Shown here in pieces: positions 24,374 to 32,539 of a stretch of DNA of 37,374 nt. This DNA is from Actinomycetes bacterium (lineage in GTDB: Bacteria > Actinomycetota > Acidimicrobiia > Acidimicrobiales > Palsa-688), in assembly GCA_021811865.1 (NCBI GenBank), contig JAKAQB010000032.1:1-37374 (forward strand), given 5' to 3'. A program made the translations under genes and the position numbers. Under the pieces are notes generated by a model. It saw only the letters and a list, made by a program, of their open reading frames with translations. It had not been told where the DNA came from and searched no databases. Position 1 is the stretch's first letter, and every line of letters begins with the position of its first letter.

Positions 24374-25174
24374 TCAGCCGCCGAGCGTCCGCATCCGGTC
24401 GAGGATCGAGCCGGTCGTCGGCTCGTCGAGGTCGCCGACGACGTTGCCGTCGGCCAAGAAGACGACCCGGTCGGCCGTGGCCGCGGCGATGGGGTCGTGG
24501 GTCACCATCACGATCGCCTGGCCCAGCTCGTCCACGGCGCTGCGGAGGAACTCGAGCAACTCCGCCGTAGCATTCGAGTCGAGGTTTCCGGTCGGCTCGT
24601 CGGCGAACACGAGCTCCGGGCGGCCGAGGAGCGCCCTGGCGCAGGCGACGCGCTGGCACTGGCCGCCCGACATCTCGCTCGGGCGGTGGCCGAGCCGCCC
24701 GGCGAGCCCCAGGTGGTCAACCAGGTAGTCGAACCGCTCCCGGTCGACCTTCCGGCCGGCCAGGTCGGCGGGGAGGGTGATGTTCTCCGCAGCGCTCAGC
24801 ACGGGGACGAGGTTGAACGCCTGGAAGACGAACCCGACGTGGTCACGTCGAAGCGTCGTGAGGGCTACGTCGTCGAGGCGGCTCAGCTCCTGGCCACCGA
24901 TGAACGCCTGCCCGCCGCTCGGCCGGTCGAGGCCGGCCATGCAGTGCATGAGCGTCGACTTCCCCGAGCCCGATGGCCCCATGACCGCGGTGAAGCACCC
25001 CCGTTCGAAGCGCACGCTCACCCCCGCGAGCGCCCGCACCTCGGCCTGGCCGGTGCCGTAGGTCTTGGTGATCCCGATCGTCTCGGCAGCCGGTGCCACC
25101 TCGTCGAGCGCCGTCTCACCTGGCTCTGGCGCTCCGGATCGGTCTCCCGGGGTTCTCGGCGGTGCCGCGGACAT
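24374..25174 (-). CDS. ABC transporter ATP-binding protein (MacB/LolD type)
   Basis: A 266-residue ATPase from the ATG at 25174 with GAGGAGG ahead. Walker A GPSGSGKST is at residues 66-74, the Q-loop in FVFQAFNLVP, the signature MSGGQCQRVACARAL at about 168-182, Walker B ELVFADEPTGNLDS at about 187-200, and the switch His in VMVTHDP. It pairs with the FtsX-type permease encoded just downstream (2-base gap) in one operon. The operon is divergent from the histidine kinase and response regulator genes, which share its 264-bp upstream region. Confidence 0.94.
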   Translation of the reverse strand: MSAAPPRTPGDRSGAPEPGETALDEVAPAAETIGITKTYGTGQAEVRALAGVSVRFERGCFTAVMGPSGSGKSTLMHCMAGLDRPSGGQAFIGGQELSRLDDVALTTLRRDHVGFVFQAFNLVPVLSAAENITLPADLAGRKVDRERFDYLVDHLGLAGRLGHRPSEMSGGQCQRVACARALLGRPELVFADEPTGNLDSNATAELLEFLRSAVDELGQAIVMVTHDPIAAATADRVVFLADGNVVGDLDEPTTGSILDRMRTLGG

Positions 25175-25303
25175 CGGTCCTCCTCGGGTTGGATCGGGCG
25201 CCTCGGCAGTGTACGACCGGGCCGCTGCGTGCCATCGGGATCATCGTCCGGCTCCGGGGATCTTCCTGTCGTCAACCCGGCGGTAGTGTTTTCCGAGGCG
25301 CTC

Positions 25304-25322
25304 GGTATGAGCCTGGTATGAG
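25304..25322. promoter_or_regulatory. Direct repeat between ABC and two-component operons
   Basis: GGTATGAG occurs at 25304-25311 and 25315-25322, an 11-bp period or about one helical turn, in the shared divergent spacer. It is a plausible binding site for the NarL-type response regulator, but this is inference. Confidence 0.4.
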
Positions 25323-25438
25323 AACCTCGCCGGAAGTTCGTACCCGGATCAACCCGGAGGCTTCCTCCTGTCGCCCCGGGCGGCGCGGCACATCCACTGA
25401 GCACGCCGTGGGCGATCCCTCTGAGGGATGATGAGGTC

Positions 25439-26593
25439 GTGCAGCGAACGCCGCTGATGTGGGCAGTGCGGGTCGTCGCCCTAGTCGTCGTCGGCATGTC
25501 TGCCCTCACCGCGCCCTTCGGTCCGACCCACAACCTCGTCGCCGAGGCCGTGGCGTTCGGCGTAGCCACGCTGACCATGGCCCTGTGGGCTCTCAGCGAA
25601 CGCTCATCGACCATGGGACCAAGGCTCACCGGGCTGCTGCCCTATGCGGCCACGGCGATGGCTGCGACCAGCGGTCTCGCCGCCCTCACCACCAACGGCG
25701 GACCGTTCATCCTGCTCGGCGCCATGGCCACGGTGTGGGCCGGCGACACCTTCACGTTGGGGCTGGCGGGGGCCATCACCGCTGCCGGCATCGTGACGGT
25801 CGACTCGGTCGGCGCCGGCTTCAGGGTACCTACCTGGGACTTGCTCGGCTATCCGGTCATCCTCGTCGCCGGCCTGCTCATCGGGCGGCTCCTTCGCGAC
25901 TATCGAGCCCAAGCCGAGCAGTCGAACGAGCTACTGGCCAAGGCCGATCAGCTCCAAGCCGAGCAGGGCCGAGCAGCCGCCTTGGACGAGCGCACCCGCA
26001 TCGCCCGTGAGATCCACGACGTGCTGGCCCACTCCCTCGGTGCCCTCGGGATGCAGATCCAAACCGCCCAGGTCGTGCTCGCAGATCAGGGCGACGTCTC
26101 ACGCGCCCTTGAGCTGCTCGGCCGAGCCCGCCATCTGGTGAGCGAAGGTCTGAACGAGACGCGGCGCGCCATCAACGCCCTGCGCAGCGATACCTCGCCA
26201 CTCCCCGAAGGCCTCGCCCAGCTAAGCGCCAACCACCAGCAGCACTACCGTGTGCCGGTCCACTTCACGCTTACCGGCACTCCCCGCCTGCTCTCAACCG
26301 ACGCCGGGCTGGCGCTCACCCGCGCCGCGCAAGAGGCCCTCGTAAACACCGCCAAGCACGCACCGCGCGAGCCGGTCGAGGTGTCCCTCGATTTCCAGGA
26401 GAGCCGGACCGTCCTCACGGTCACCAACCGGTTGCACCACCACGCCAGGGACCTGGCCCCGAGCGCCCTGGAGACCGTCAATGGCGGTTACGGCCTCGGC
26501 GGCATGCGCGAGCGGCTCCTCCTTCTCGACGGCACCCTCAGCGCCGGCATCGAGGATGGCAGCTGGGTGGTGAGGGCCGAGATGCCCCAATGA
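25439..26593 (+). CDS. Sensor histidine kinase, NarL/DesK type
   Basis: A 384-residue kinase from the GTG at 25439. Four to six hydrophobic segments fill the first 152 residues (for example AVRVVALVVVGMSALTAPF and PVILVAGLLIGRLL). A short coiled region (LLAKADQLQAEQGRAAAL) leads to the HisKA_3 box with phospho-acceptor His193 in RIAREIHDVLAHSLGALGMQ. The ATPase domain has the N-box AAQEALVNTAKHA and the G-box GGYGLGGMRERLLLLDG. There is almost no external sensor domain, so the signal is probably sensed in the membrane. The stop overlaps the response regulator start by ATGA. The divergent MacB-like transporter is its likely target. Confidence 0.93.
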   Translation: MQRTPLMWAVRVVALVVVGMSALTAPFGPTHNLVAEAVAFGVATLTMALWALSERSSTMGPRLTGLLPYAATAMAATSGLAALTTNGGPFILLGAMATVWAGDTFTLGLAGAITAAGIVTVDSVGAGFRVPTWDLLGYPVILVAGLLIGRLLRDYRAQAEQSNELLAKADQLQAEQGRAAALDERTRIAREIHDVLAHSLGALGMQIQTAQVVLADQGDVSRALELLGRARHLVSEGLNETRRAINALRSDTSPLPEGLAQLSANHQQHYRVPVHFTLTGTPRLLSTDAGLALTRAAQEALVNTAKHAPREPVEVSLDFQESRTVLTVTNRLHHHARDLAPSALETVNGGYGLGGMRERLLLLDGTLSAGIEDGSWVVRAEMPQ

Positions 26594-27279
26594 TCGGCAC
26601 AGAGGCGGAGCACCCCCGACCACTCCGAGTCATCGTGGCCGACGACCAGGCCAGCGTTCGCGAGGGTCTGATGCTGATGCTCGGCCTGCTCCCCGACATC
26701 GATGTGGTCGCCGGAGCGGCGGACGGGAGAGAAGCACTCGACCTCGTCGGAATCCACGACCCCGATGCGGTCCTCCTCGACCTGCACATGCCAGTCCTCG
26801 ACGGCACCGAGACGGCCCGCCTCCTGACCGAGCGGCACCCCGGCGTCGCGATCGTCGTCCTCACCACCTACGCCGACGACGCCTCGGTGCTCGCCGCTCT
26901 CCAAGCCGGGGCCCGCGGCTATCTCACCAAGGACGCCGATCGCTCCGACATCGCCCACGCCCTTCGCAGCGCCGTGAACGGCCTTGCCGTGCTCGACCGG
27001 TCCATCCAAGAGCGACTCCTCGCCGCAGCCGCGCGCAGCCTCCCCGCTGACGAGCCTGTCACAGAGCTTCTCGACGATCTCCCCGACGGCCTCACGAAAA
27101 GAGAGGCAGAAATCTTGTCGATGATCGCCAGGGGGATGGCCAACCCCGACATTGCAGCAGAGCTCTACATCAGCATCCACACCGTCAAGAGCCACATCAA
27201 CCGCATCTTCGCCAAGACCGGATCCTTCGACCGCAACGCCGCGGCCCGCTACGCACGCGAGCACGGTCTCGGAAGATGA
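26590..27279 (+). CDS. NarL/LuxR-family response regulator
   Basis: A 229-residue protein from the ATG at 26590, overlapping the kinase stop. The receiver domain has the acidic pair in VIVADDQASVREG, phospho-acceptor Asp64 in AVLLDLHMPVLDG, the Thr in VVLTTYADD and Lys in YLTKDA. The C-terminal LuxR HTH reads LTKREAEILSMIARGMANPD and then ELYISIHTVKSHINRIF. It should be phosphorylated by the adjacent kinase and bind DNA as a dimer. The direct repeat at 25304-25322 is a candidate site. Confidence 0.94.
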   Translation: MIGTEAEHPRPLRVIVADDQASVREGLMLMLGLLPDIDVVAGAADGREALDLVGIHDPDAVLLDLHMPVLDGTETARLLTERHPGVAIVVLTTYADDASVLAALQAGARGYLTKDADRSDIAHALRSAVNGLAVLDRSIQERLLAAAARSLPADEPVTELLDDLPDGLTKREAEILSMIARGMANPDIAAELYISIHTVKSHINRIFAKTGSFDRNAAARYAREHGLGR

Positions 27280-27315
27280 CGAGCTGCGCCCAGCCCCTTT
27301 GCTGTAATTGACGAG

Positions 27316-27771
27316 TCATGGCCGGGTGCTCGAGGCCTGTTGATGATCAGCCGCGGCGACCAAGGCGCTGACGACTTCGGGGTAGATCTGCTGCAGCTTG
27401 CGTCGCACCACCTTGCCCAGGAACGTCTTGTCCCACGTGGCCGCCCAGCGGATCGACGTGCCGCCAGAAGGTGCCGCCGTCAGCGTCACCTCCGCCCGAT
27501 AGTTCTTGGCAGGAAGGCCGCTCACCACCTTGTAGACGACGCGGCAGGGCTCTTCCACCTCGAGGATCTCCTCGACGCTGGTGGTGCGCCGCCCGTAACG
27601 AAACCATTGGACAGACCCCTTGCGAGAGGGGCCCGCGGCGGGTGGGCGGTAGCCCCCGTCATTCCACGGCCCCCATCTTGCATAGGTGTTCGCATCGGAC
27701 ACGAGCGACCACACGATCTGGGGATCTGCTCGGGTCGTCCCCTTGGCTTCAACCGACAGCTGGCCCACCAC
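27316..27771 (-). CDS. SRPBCC-family protein (polyketide cyclase-like)
   Basis: A 151-residue protein from a GTG at 27771 with GGAGA five bases upstream. The START/SRPBCC pattern is clear: an N-terminal strand and helix (ADPQIVWSLVSDANTYARW), GSVQWFRYGRRTTSVEEI, a central strand CRVVYKVVSGLPAKNY, and a C-terminal amphipathic helix. Members bind hydrophobic ligands in a deep cavity. It is divergent from the TetR gene, and the 34-bp palindrome lies 13 bases before its start, so the regulator probably controls it. Confidence 0.8.
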   Translation of the reverse strand: MVGQLSVEAKGTTRADPQIVWSLVSDANTYARWGPWNDGGYRPPAAGPSRKGSVQWFRYGRRTTSVEEILEVEEPCRVVYKVVSGLPAKNYRAEVTLTAAPSGGTSIRWAATWDKTFLGKVVRRKLQQIYPEVVSALVAAADHQQASSTRP

Positions 27772-27784
27772 TTCGTCTCCTCTC

Positions 27785-27818
27785 CCGTACCATGTGGTAC
27801 ATGTACCACATGGTACGG
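27785..27818. promoter_or_regulatory. Perfect 34-bp palindrome, probable TetR operator
   Basis: The half-site CCGTACCATGTGGTACA is followed by its exact reverse complement, with no spacer and no mismatch. Each half itself contains a near-palindrome (TACCATGTGGTA). It lies between the SRPBCC GTG (27771, minus) and the TetR gene (plus), overlapping the ATG at 27810. This is the position expected of a TetR operator shutting off both divergent genes. Confidence 0.85.
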
Positions 27819-28409
27819 TTGGGTGTGTCTAGCTCGCAAGCCCGCGACCGGCTGCTCGAGGCCGCCGTCGATCACGCTCTGATCAACGGGATCGTGGACC
27901 TGAGCCTCCGGGAGATCGCTTCGGCGATCGGCACGAGCCACCGGATGCTCATCTACCACTTCGGCTCACGGGAGGGACTGCTCGTCGCCGTCGTGCGCGA
28001 AGTCGAGCGACGCGAGCGTCAGACGCTCGGCGACGCCGCACTTTCGGCCAGCGACGCGCGTCGACTGTGGGATCAGCTGGCGGATCTCTCCTTGCGGGCC
28101 CAAGAGCGGCTGTTCTTCGAGATCTACTCGCATGCGCTCTTGGGACGGCCGGGAACCGAGGGCTTCTTGGAAGAGGCAATCGAAGGCTGGCTCTCCCCCG
28201 TCACCGAGTCAATGATCGGCGCCGGAATCGACAAGACAGACGCTCGGAGGGCTGCCCGCCTCGGCCTGGCGGTCACCCGCGGCCTGCTCCTCGACCTGTT
28301 GGCGTCGGGCGACACCGCCGGAACCACTGAAGCTTTCGAGCTGTTCACCATGCTCCTCGATCAGGCGTCCCTCCTCGGGCGAGCTGTATGGTCCTCGAAG
28401 CGAAGCTGA
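27810..28409 (+). CDS. TetR-family transcriptional regulator
   Basis: A 199-residue repressor if started at the ATG at 27810; a GTG at 27825 and upstream ATGs inside the palindrome are alternatives. The N-terminal HTH is SSSQARDRLLEAAVDHALIN, then DLSLREIASAIGTSHRMLIY and HFGSREGLL, the TetR signature. The C-terminal ligand-binding part is helical (LWDQLADLSLRAQERLFFEI). Placement beside the SRPBCC gene with a shared palindrome implies local control of a hydrophobic-ligand pathway. Confidence 0.88.
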   Translation: MVRLGVSSSQARDRLLEAAVDHALINGIVDLSLREIASAIGTSHRMLIYHFGSREGLLVAVVREVERRERQTLGDAALSASDARRLWDQLADLSLRAQERLFFEIYSHALLGRPGTEGFLEEAIEGWLSPVTESMIGAGIDKTDARRAARLGLAVTRGLLLDLLASGDTAGTTEAFELFTMLLDQASLLGRAVWSSKRS

Positions 28410-28500
28410 CGCACCGCCGCTGTGCGGGAACCACCCGGGGCAGGTCGCCTGGGCAGGACTCTGCGGCGCACGGTGACACCGGCCCAGCCTCGACCGTAAA

Positions 28501-28527
28501 CCACCGGCAGCTGCCTTCGCCCGGTGG
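28501..28527. terminator. Hairpin between TetR and VOC genes
   Basis: CCACCGG (28501-28507) pairs with CCGGTGG (28521-28527) around a 13-nt loop. It lies 92 bases past the TetR stop and before the VOC gene. There is no T run, so the assignment is weak. Confidence 0.35.
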
Positions 28528-28581
28528 TGTCACGGGTACCTATTGAGGCGAGGTCTCCGGCCACGCATGTAGCATCTCGGC

Positions 28582-28962
28582 GTGCTCGATCATCTCGGGG
28601 TGCAGGTAGCCGACGTGGAGGGCTCGCTCGGCTTCTACTCGAGGGTGTTCGCGCCGATCGGGATGCGCGAGTCGATGCGCTTCTCAGAAGGTGAAAGCCT
28701 CGTCGTTGGATTGTCCGGCCCTGACGGTACCCCCAGCTTCTGGCTCAGCCCGGCCGCCGGCCAAGAGTCACGGGAGCTGCACGTCGCGTTCTCTGCTCCT
28801 GATCGGGCCGCGGTCGATGCAGTGCACGAGGCGGCGGTGGACGCCGGGGCAGAGGTCCTGCACGCCCCGCGCGAGTGGCCCGAGTACCACCCGGGCTACT
28901 ACGCGGTGTTCCTACGTGACCCAGACGGCCACAACGTCGAGGCCGTCCACCACGGGCACTGA
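28582..28962 (+). CDS. VOC-family (glyoxalase/bleomycin resistance-like) protein
   Basis: A 126-residue protein from the GTG at 28582. The start MLDHLGVQVADVEGSLGFYS carries the first metal-ligand His, and ELHVAFSAPDRAAVDAVHEA holds another. The end GYYAVFLRDPDGHNVEAVHH is the classic second beta-alpha-beta-beta-beta unit. The domain is a single complete VOC fold, likely dimeric and metal-binding. The substrate is unknown; members range from lactoylglutathione lyases to dioxygenases and drug-binding proteins. Confidence 0.88.
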   Translation: MLDHLGVQVADVEGSLGFYSRVFAPIGMRESMRFSEGESLVVGLSGPDGTPSFWLSPAAGQESRELHVAFSAPDRAAVDAVHEAAVDAGAEVLHAPREWPEYHPGYYAVFLRDPDGHNVEAVHHGH

Positions 28963-28993
28963 CACGACGCGCCCGCAGCGGCGAGCCGAGCGG

Positions 28994-29683
28994 GTGGCCG
29001 CGGAGGCCGACCCCCTGCTGATCGGCGCCGCCTGCGACGGGCTGGCGGCAGCCGCCGACCCTGGCCGCGCCCCGAAGATGCAGGCGTACATGAAGTCGAA
29101 GATGCCCTACCTGGGCGTGGCCGTGCCGACCGTGCGGTCGGTGACCAAGGCGGCAGCCCGGCGACATCCCCCGGGCTCGGCATCCGAGCTCGGGGCCAGC
29201 GCGGCTGCCCTCTGGCGGGGAGCGACCTACCGGGAGCACCGCTGCGCGGCAGTCGAGCTCACCAGCCTCCCCTTGGCCGACGGCGCGCTCGAGCTCGTAG
29301 CGCTGTACGAGGAGATGATCGTCACCGGTGCGTGGTGGGACCACGTCGACGCCGTCGCCCCACGCATAGGCCGGCTCCTTCGCGCCCACCCGGCGACGCT
29401 GCGCCCGCTGGTCCTGGCCTGGTCACAGGATCGGGATCGTTGGCTGCGCCGGACGAGCATCATCGCCCAGCTCGGGGCTCGGGACCGTACCGATGTCGAG
29501 CTGCTCGCGGAGGTGATCGACGCCAACGCCTCCGATGAGGACTTCTTCGTCCGCAAGGCCATCGGCTGGGCGCTTCGCGACTATGCCCGGACCGAGCCGG
29601 AGTGGGTGCGAACCTTCGTAGACGCCCGGGCCGAGGTCCTCTCGAGCCTGTCCCGTCGGGAAGCGACCAAGCACCTGGCCTGA
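28994..29683 (+). CDS. DNA alkylation repair protein (AlkD-like)
   Basis: A 229-residue protein from the GTG at 28994, the only plausible in-frame start after the VOC stop. It is a helical-repeat (HEAT-like) DNA glycosylase family member. MQAYMKSKMPYLGVAVPTVR is the usual N-terminal motif. AWWDHVDAVAPRIGRLL holds the conserved Trp and Asp, WLRRTSIIAQLG the basic groove helix, and DEDFFVRKAIGWALRDYART the hallmark C-terminal segment. AlkD-type enzymes excise 3-methyladenine and 7-methylguanine from DNA without flipping the base. Confidence 0.92.
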   Translation: MAAEADPLLIGAACDGLAAAADPGRAPKMQAYMKSKMPYLGVAVPTVRSVTKAAARRHPPGSASELGASAAALWRGATYREHRCAAVELTSLPLADGALELVALYEEMIVTGAWWDHVDAVAPRIGRLLRAHPATLRPLVLAWSQDRDRWLRRTSIIAQLGARDRTDVELLAEVIDANASDEDFFVRKAIGWALRDYARTEPEWVRTFVDARAEVLSSLSRREATKHLA

Positions 29684-29807
29684 ACATCAGCGGGACATCC
29701 ATCAAAGGCCACGCCCGGTTGACCATCGGTCTCCGGGCGGGCCTGGATAGGATCGGGGAGGTCGCGATGCGGCGCGGCACCGACGTCCTGACGGCCGAGC
29801 GAGCACC

Positions 29808-30299
29808 TCACCGAGTGGGTTCGGCTGCGGCGGTAACGGGGACGACGCGGAAGACGGGGATCTGCGGGGCGATCCGCTCGAGCTGCTCGAGCGGGGCATG
29901 GCGATCAACGGGGATGTGGGGCCGAGCCCCCGGTGCCACGGCCAGGTAGCGGCGCAGGATCGCCGGCCGGGCGCCCGCAGGAACCTCCTCGAGCCGCACG
30001 GCCTCAGTGCGGCCGTGCCGGAGCGTCGCCCGGCCGTCCGCCGCCCGCAGATTGCGCACCCAGTTCGTCTCCTCACCGAGCATCGCGACCAGGTAGCGCC
30101 CTCCTTCGTGCTCGGCGATCACGACCGGGAACGAGATGGCGCGGCCGCTGCGCCGTCCCCGTACTTCGAGCGCCGCGGCTCGCCTGGGCCAGATCCCAGC
30201 CGCAGAGGCCGCAGCCCAAGCCCGGTTCTGGAGTCGGGCGAAACCATTCGGGTGGCCACCCCGATACAACCACCGCACGTAGTCGTCGTAGCGTCCCAT
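29808..30299 (-). CDS. Deazaflavin (F420)-dependent nitroreductase-family protein
   Basis: A 163-residue protein from the ATG at 30299, with AGGAGG upstream. The split-barrel pattern of the DDN family is visible: LEVRGRRSGRAISFPVVIAE, GGRYLVAMLGEETNWVRNLR (the conserved W-x-x-N segment) and RHGRTEAVRLEEVP. These proteins bind F420 (or flavin) and reduce nitro or quinone compounds; F420 is widespread in actinobacteria. It converges on the AlkD gene across 124 bases in which no clear terminator is seen. Confidence 0.85.
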   Translation of the reverse strand: MGRYDDYVRWLYRGGHPNGFARLQNRAWAAASAAGIWPRRAAALEVRGRRSGRAISFPVVIAEHEGGRYLVAMLGEETNWVRNLRAADGRATLRHGRTEAVRLEEVPAGARPAILRRYLAVAPGARPHIPVDRHAPLEQLERIAPQIPVFRVVPVTAAAEPTR

Positions 30300-30574
30300 C
30301 GATCGTGTCCTCCTCGTTGCCGGGACCTGTCGCGCCAGTCCCATCCTCGCCTGGAGCCTGACCCTGGTGGCCTGGAGCGTAGGAGCCCGCTGGACACAGC
30401 ATCATGATCTTCTCTCGCAGCAGGATCGACTTGCTGGTCCGGGACCGGGGTCCGACCGTGCCCCCTAGGCCGTTCCGCATACGGGACGGGGCAACCCATG
30501 GTGGCGGGACCAGCACTTCAGCTGCGGGAGCGGCTGGTGCGCATAGCACGCAGCTGGGTGAGGGTCGGATCGCC

Positions 30575-30690
30575 GCGTGCAGGGTGATGCGGCCCTCGGC
30601 GTCGTAGTGCAAGCCCCAGCCGAAGGATTTCGCCGGAGGCGAGGAACGCAGGCAGGCGCGGGGCTGTGAGAAGTACTCGCGACGAGTACC
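30575..30690 (-). pseudogene. Fragment resembling DUF6157 family
   Basis: One minus-strand frame reads TRREYFSQPRACLRSSPPAK then SFGWGLHYDAEGRITLHA, which resembles the C-terminal half of small DUF6157 proteins. Neither the preceding nor the following sequence in that frame is protein-like, and no start fits. It is probably a remnant. The family match is from memory of the motif only. Confidence 0.45.
30673..30689. promoter_or_regulatory. 17-bp perfect palindrome
   Basis: GTACTCG-CGA-CGAGTAC, arms of 7 bp, lies 112 bases upstream of the acyl-CoA synthetase GTG and within the DUF6157-like remnant. It shares GTAC ends with the palindrome at 30752-30775 but differs in the core. Function is unclear. 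Confidence 0.4.
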
Positions 30691-30749
30691 TGGGCCCTTC
30701 AGGCCCGCCCGAGACGACCATGACCGCCGGAGCGGCGAAGCGGATGCGC

Positions 30750-30778
30750 TTGTACGGGGAGTGGGCTCCCCGTACGAT
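30750..30778 (+). promoter_or_regulatory. Candidate promoter with palindrome in the spacer
   Basis: TTGTAC (30750-30755) and TACGAT (30773-30778) are 17 bases apart. A perfect palindrome, GTACGGGGAG then TGGG then CTCCCCGTAC (30752-30775), occupies the spacer and edges of both boxes. Transcription would start about 7 bases later, at the GTG at 30785, so the mRNA would be leaderless. A repressor or MerR-like activator could bind here. Confidence 0.6.
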
Positions 30779-30784
30779 GAGGCG

Positions 30785-32422
30785 GTGCCCGTGGCCCATG
30801 ACCGTGGCCTGACGTCTCCCACGGCTGCCGCGGCGCCCGCCACCATCGGCGAGCTGCTCGCCTGGCGGGCGGTCCACGACGCAGGGCGGACCTTCGTCGT
30901 CGTCGACGGCCGACGCGTCGCCTTCGACGAGCTCGACCACCTGGCCACCGACGTGGCAGCGGGGCTGTACGCATGGGGGATCCGTCCCGGGGACCGGGTG
31001 GCGGTGGCCGCGCCCAACGGCTTCGAATGGTTGGGGCTCCTCTTCGGGACAGCCCGCCTGGGCGCAGCGCTCGTCACCCTCAATCCCCGCTACCGTGCCC
31101 AAGAGCTCCGCACCATGCTCAACCAATCTGGGGCCCGGCTCCTGCTCTGCCCAGCCACGACCGCCGAGTTCGATTTCGCCACCTTCTTGGCGGGCTTTCG
31201 GAGCGAGATCCCCACGGTGGAGCGCTTCGTGTTCCTCGGCTCGCCCGCAGACGGGGGCAGCATGCCCGGCGCCGCCACCTTCGACGAGCTGGTGGACGCC
31301 GGCGCCGCCACCATCGGTCTCACCGCGACTGGGACGCCGGCCCCTGCGGACCCGGCCGTCATCTTGTACACCTCAGGCACCACGGGCACACCTCGGGGGG
31401 CGGTCCTCACCCACCTGAGCCTGCTCGCCTCGGCTCGAGCACAGGTCGCCCACCTCGGATGGGACGAGCACACCTCTACCGTCGGCGCCCTCCCCCTCAA
31501 CCACGTCGGGGGGCTGACCTGCGGCATCCTTTCATTGTTGGTGGCTGGTGGGACCGTCGTCCTCCTGCCGGGGTTCTCCCCCATCGCGGTGCTCGACGCC
31601 ATCGCCGAGCACCGCACCACCGTGCTGGCAGGGGTCCCCACCATGTTCGTGATGCTGCTGCAGGCGCTCGGAGCGCACCGTGTCGACACCGGCTCGCTTC
31701 GCCAAGTCATCGTCGGCGGTTCGATCCTCGACCCCTCATTGGCCCGCCAGGTGGCCGCCACATGGCCCGACACCGAGCTGATCAACCTCTACGGGCTCTC
31801 GGAAAGCTCCGGCGCCGCAGTGCTCTCGGCCCGGGGCGACGACCTCGACACCGTAACCCGCAGCATTGGCGTCGTGATCGGCGACTTCGAGGGCCGAGTC
31901 GTCGACGAGACCGGGAGCGAGGTGCGACCAGGCACGGTCGGCGAGCTCCAGCTGCGCGGGGCCTGCGTCGCCGCGGGCTACTGGGACATGGCCGAGGAGT
32001 CCGCCGAGGCGTTCCTCCCCGGCGGCTGGCTGGCGACCGGCGACATGGTCGAAGCCGAGGCCGACGGCCATCTGGTCGTGCGTGGCCGGAAGAAGGAGCT
32101 GTACATCCAAGGTGGCTTCAACGTCTACCCTGCCGAAGTTGAAGCGGTGCTCGGCACCCACCCCTCGGTGGCGCTCACCGCGGGCTTCGGCGTGCCTGAC
32201 CCCGTCTACGGCGAGGTCGGGGCCTACGTCGTCGTGGCTCGACCGGGCTCCGACGTGGGGCCCGACGAGCTACGCGCCTGGTGCGGCGAGCGGCTCGCCG
32301 ATTACAAGGTGCCTCGTCACATCGAGCTCGTGGACGAGGTGCCGCTGACCCCCGCCGGCAAGGTCGCCAAGGCCGAGCTCCGGCGTCGGTTCACCGCCGG
32401 CTCGGAAGACCGGCGCTCATAG
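30785..32422 (+). CDS. Acyl-CoA synthetase / AMP-dependent ligase
   Basis: A 545-residue enzyme activating a carboxylic acid to acyl-CoA through acyl-AMP. The GTG at 30785 is preferred because a likely -10 ends 7 bases upstream; a GTG at 30761 falls inside the promoter palindrome. Motifs: ATP-binding loop ILYTSGTTGTPRGAVLTH, the family motif LYGLSESSGAAVL, GWLATGDMVEAEADGHLVV, hinge RGRKKELYIQGGFNVYPAEV, and catalytic Lys in PLTPAGKVAKAEL. Substrate length is not readable from these. It stands at the edge of the mobile island, with transposase remnants directly downstream. Confidence 0.93.
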   Translation: MPVAHDRGLTSPTAAAAPATIGELLAWRAVHDAGRTFVVVDGRRVAFDELDHLATDVAAGLYAWGIRPGDRVAVAAPNGFEWLGLLFGTARLGAALVTLNPRYRAQELRTMLNQSGARLLLCPATTAEFDFATFLAGFRSEIPTVERFVFLGSPADGGSMPGAATFDELVDAGAATIGLTATGTPAPADPAVILYTSGTTGTPRGAVLTHLSLLASARAQVAHLGWDEHTSTVGALPLNHVGGLTCGILSLLVAGGTVVLLPGFSPIAVLDAIAEHRTTVLAGVPTMFVMLLQALGAHRVDTGSLRQVIVGGSILDPSLARQVAATWPDTELINLYGLSESSGAAVLSARGDDLDTVTRSIGVVIGDFEGRVVDETGSEVRPGTVGELQLRGACVAAGYWDMAEESAEAFLPGGWLATGDMVEAEADGHLVVRGRKKELYIQGGFNVYPAEVEAVLGTHPSVALTAGFGVPDPVYGEVGAYVVVARPGSDVGPDELRAWCGERLADYKVPRHIELVDEVPLTPAGKVAKAELRRRFTAGSEDRRS

Positions 32423-32539
32423 CGCAGTCGGTAGGAGGACCGGCGGTCGGAGGGGAGCGGTGCTCCTGGGGTGGCGGGTACGTGGGGAAAGGCCCCGGTG
32501 TGAAAGATCCTGGTCGGTGCGATCTTGCCTCGCGAGCGA

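Noticed and set aside
29684..29807. Search for a terminator between the convergent AlkD and DDN-like genes
   Set aside because: No convincing hairpin was found, although convergent genes normally share one.
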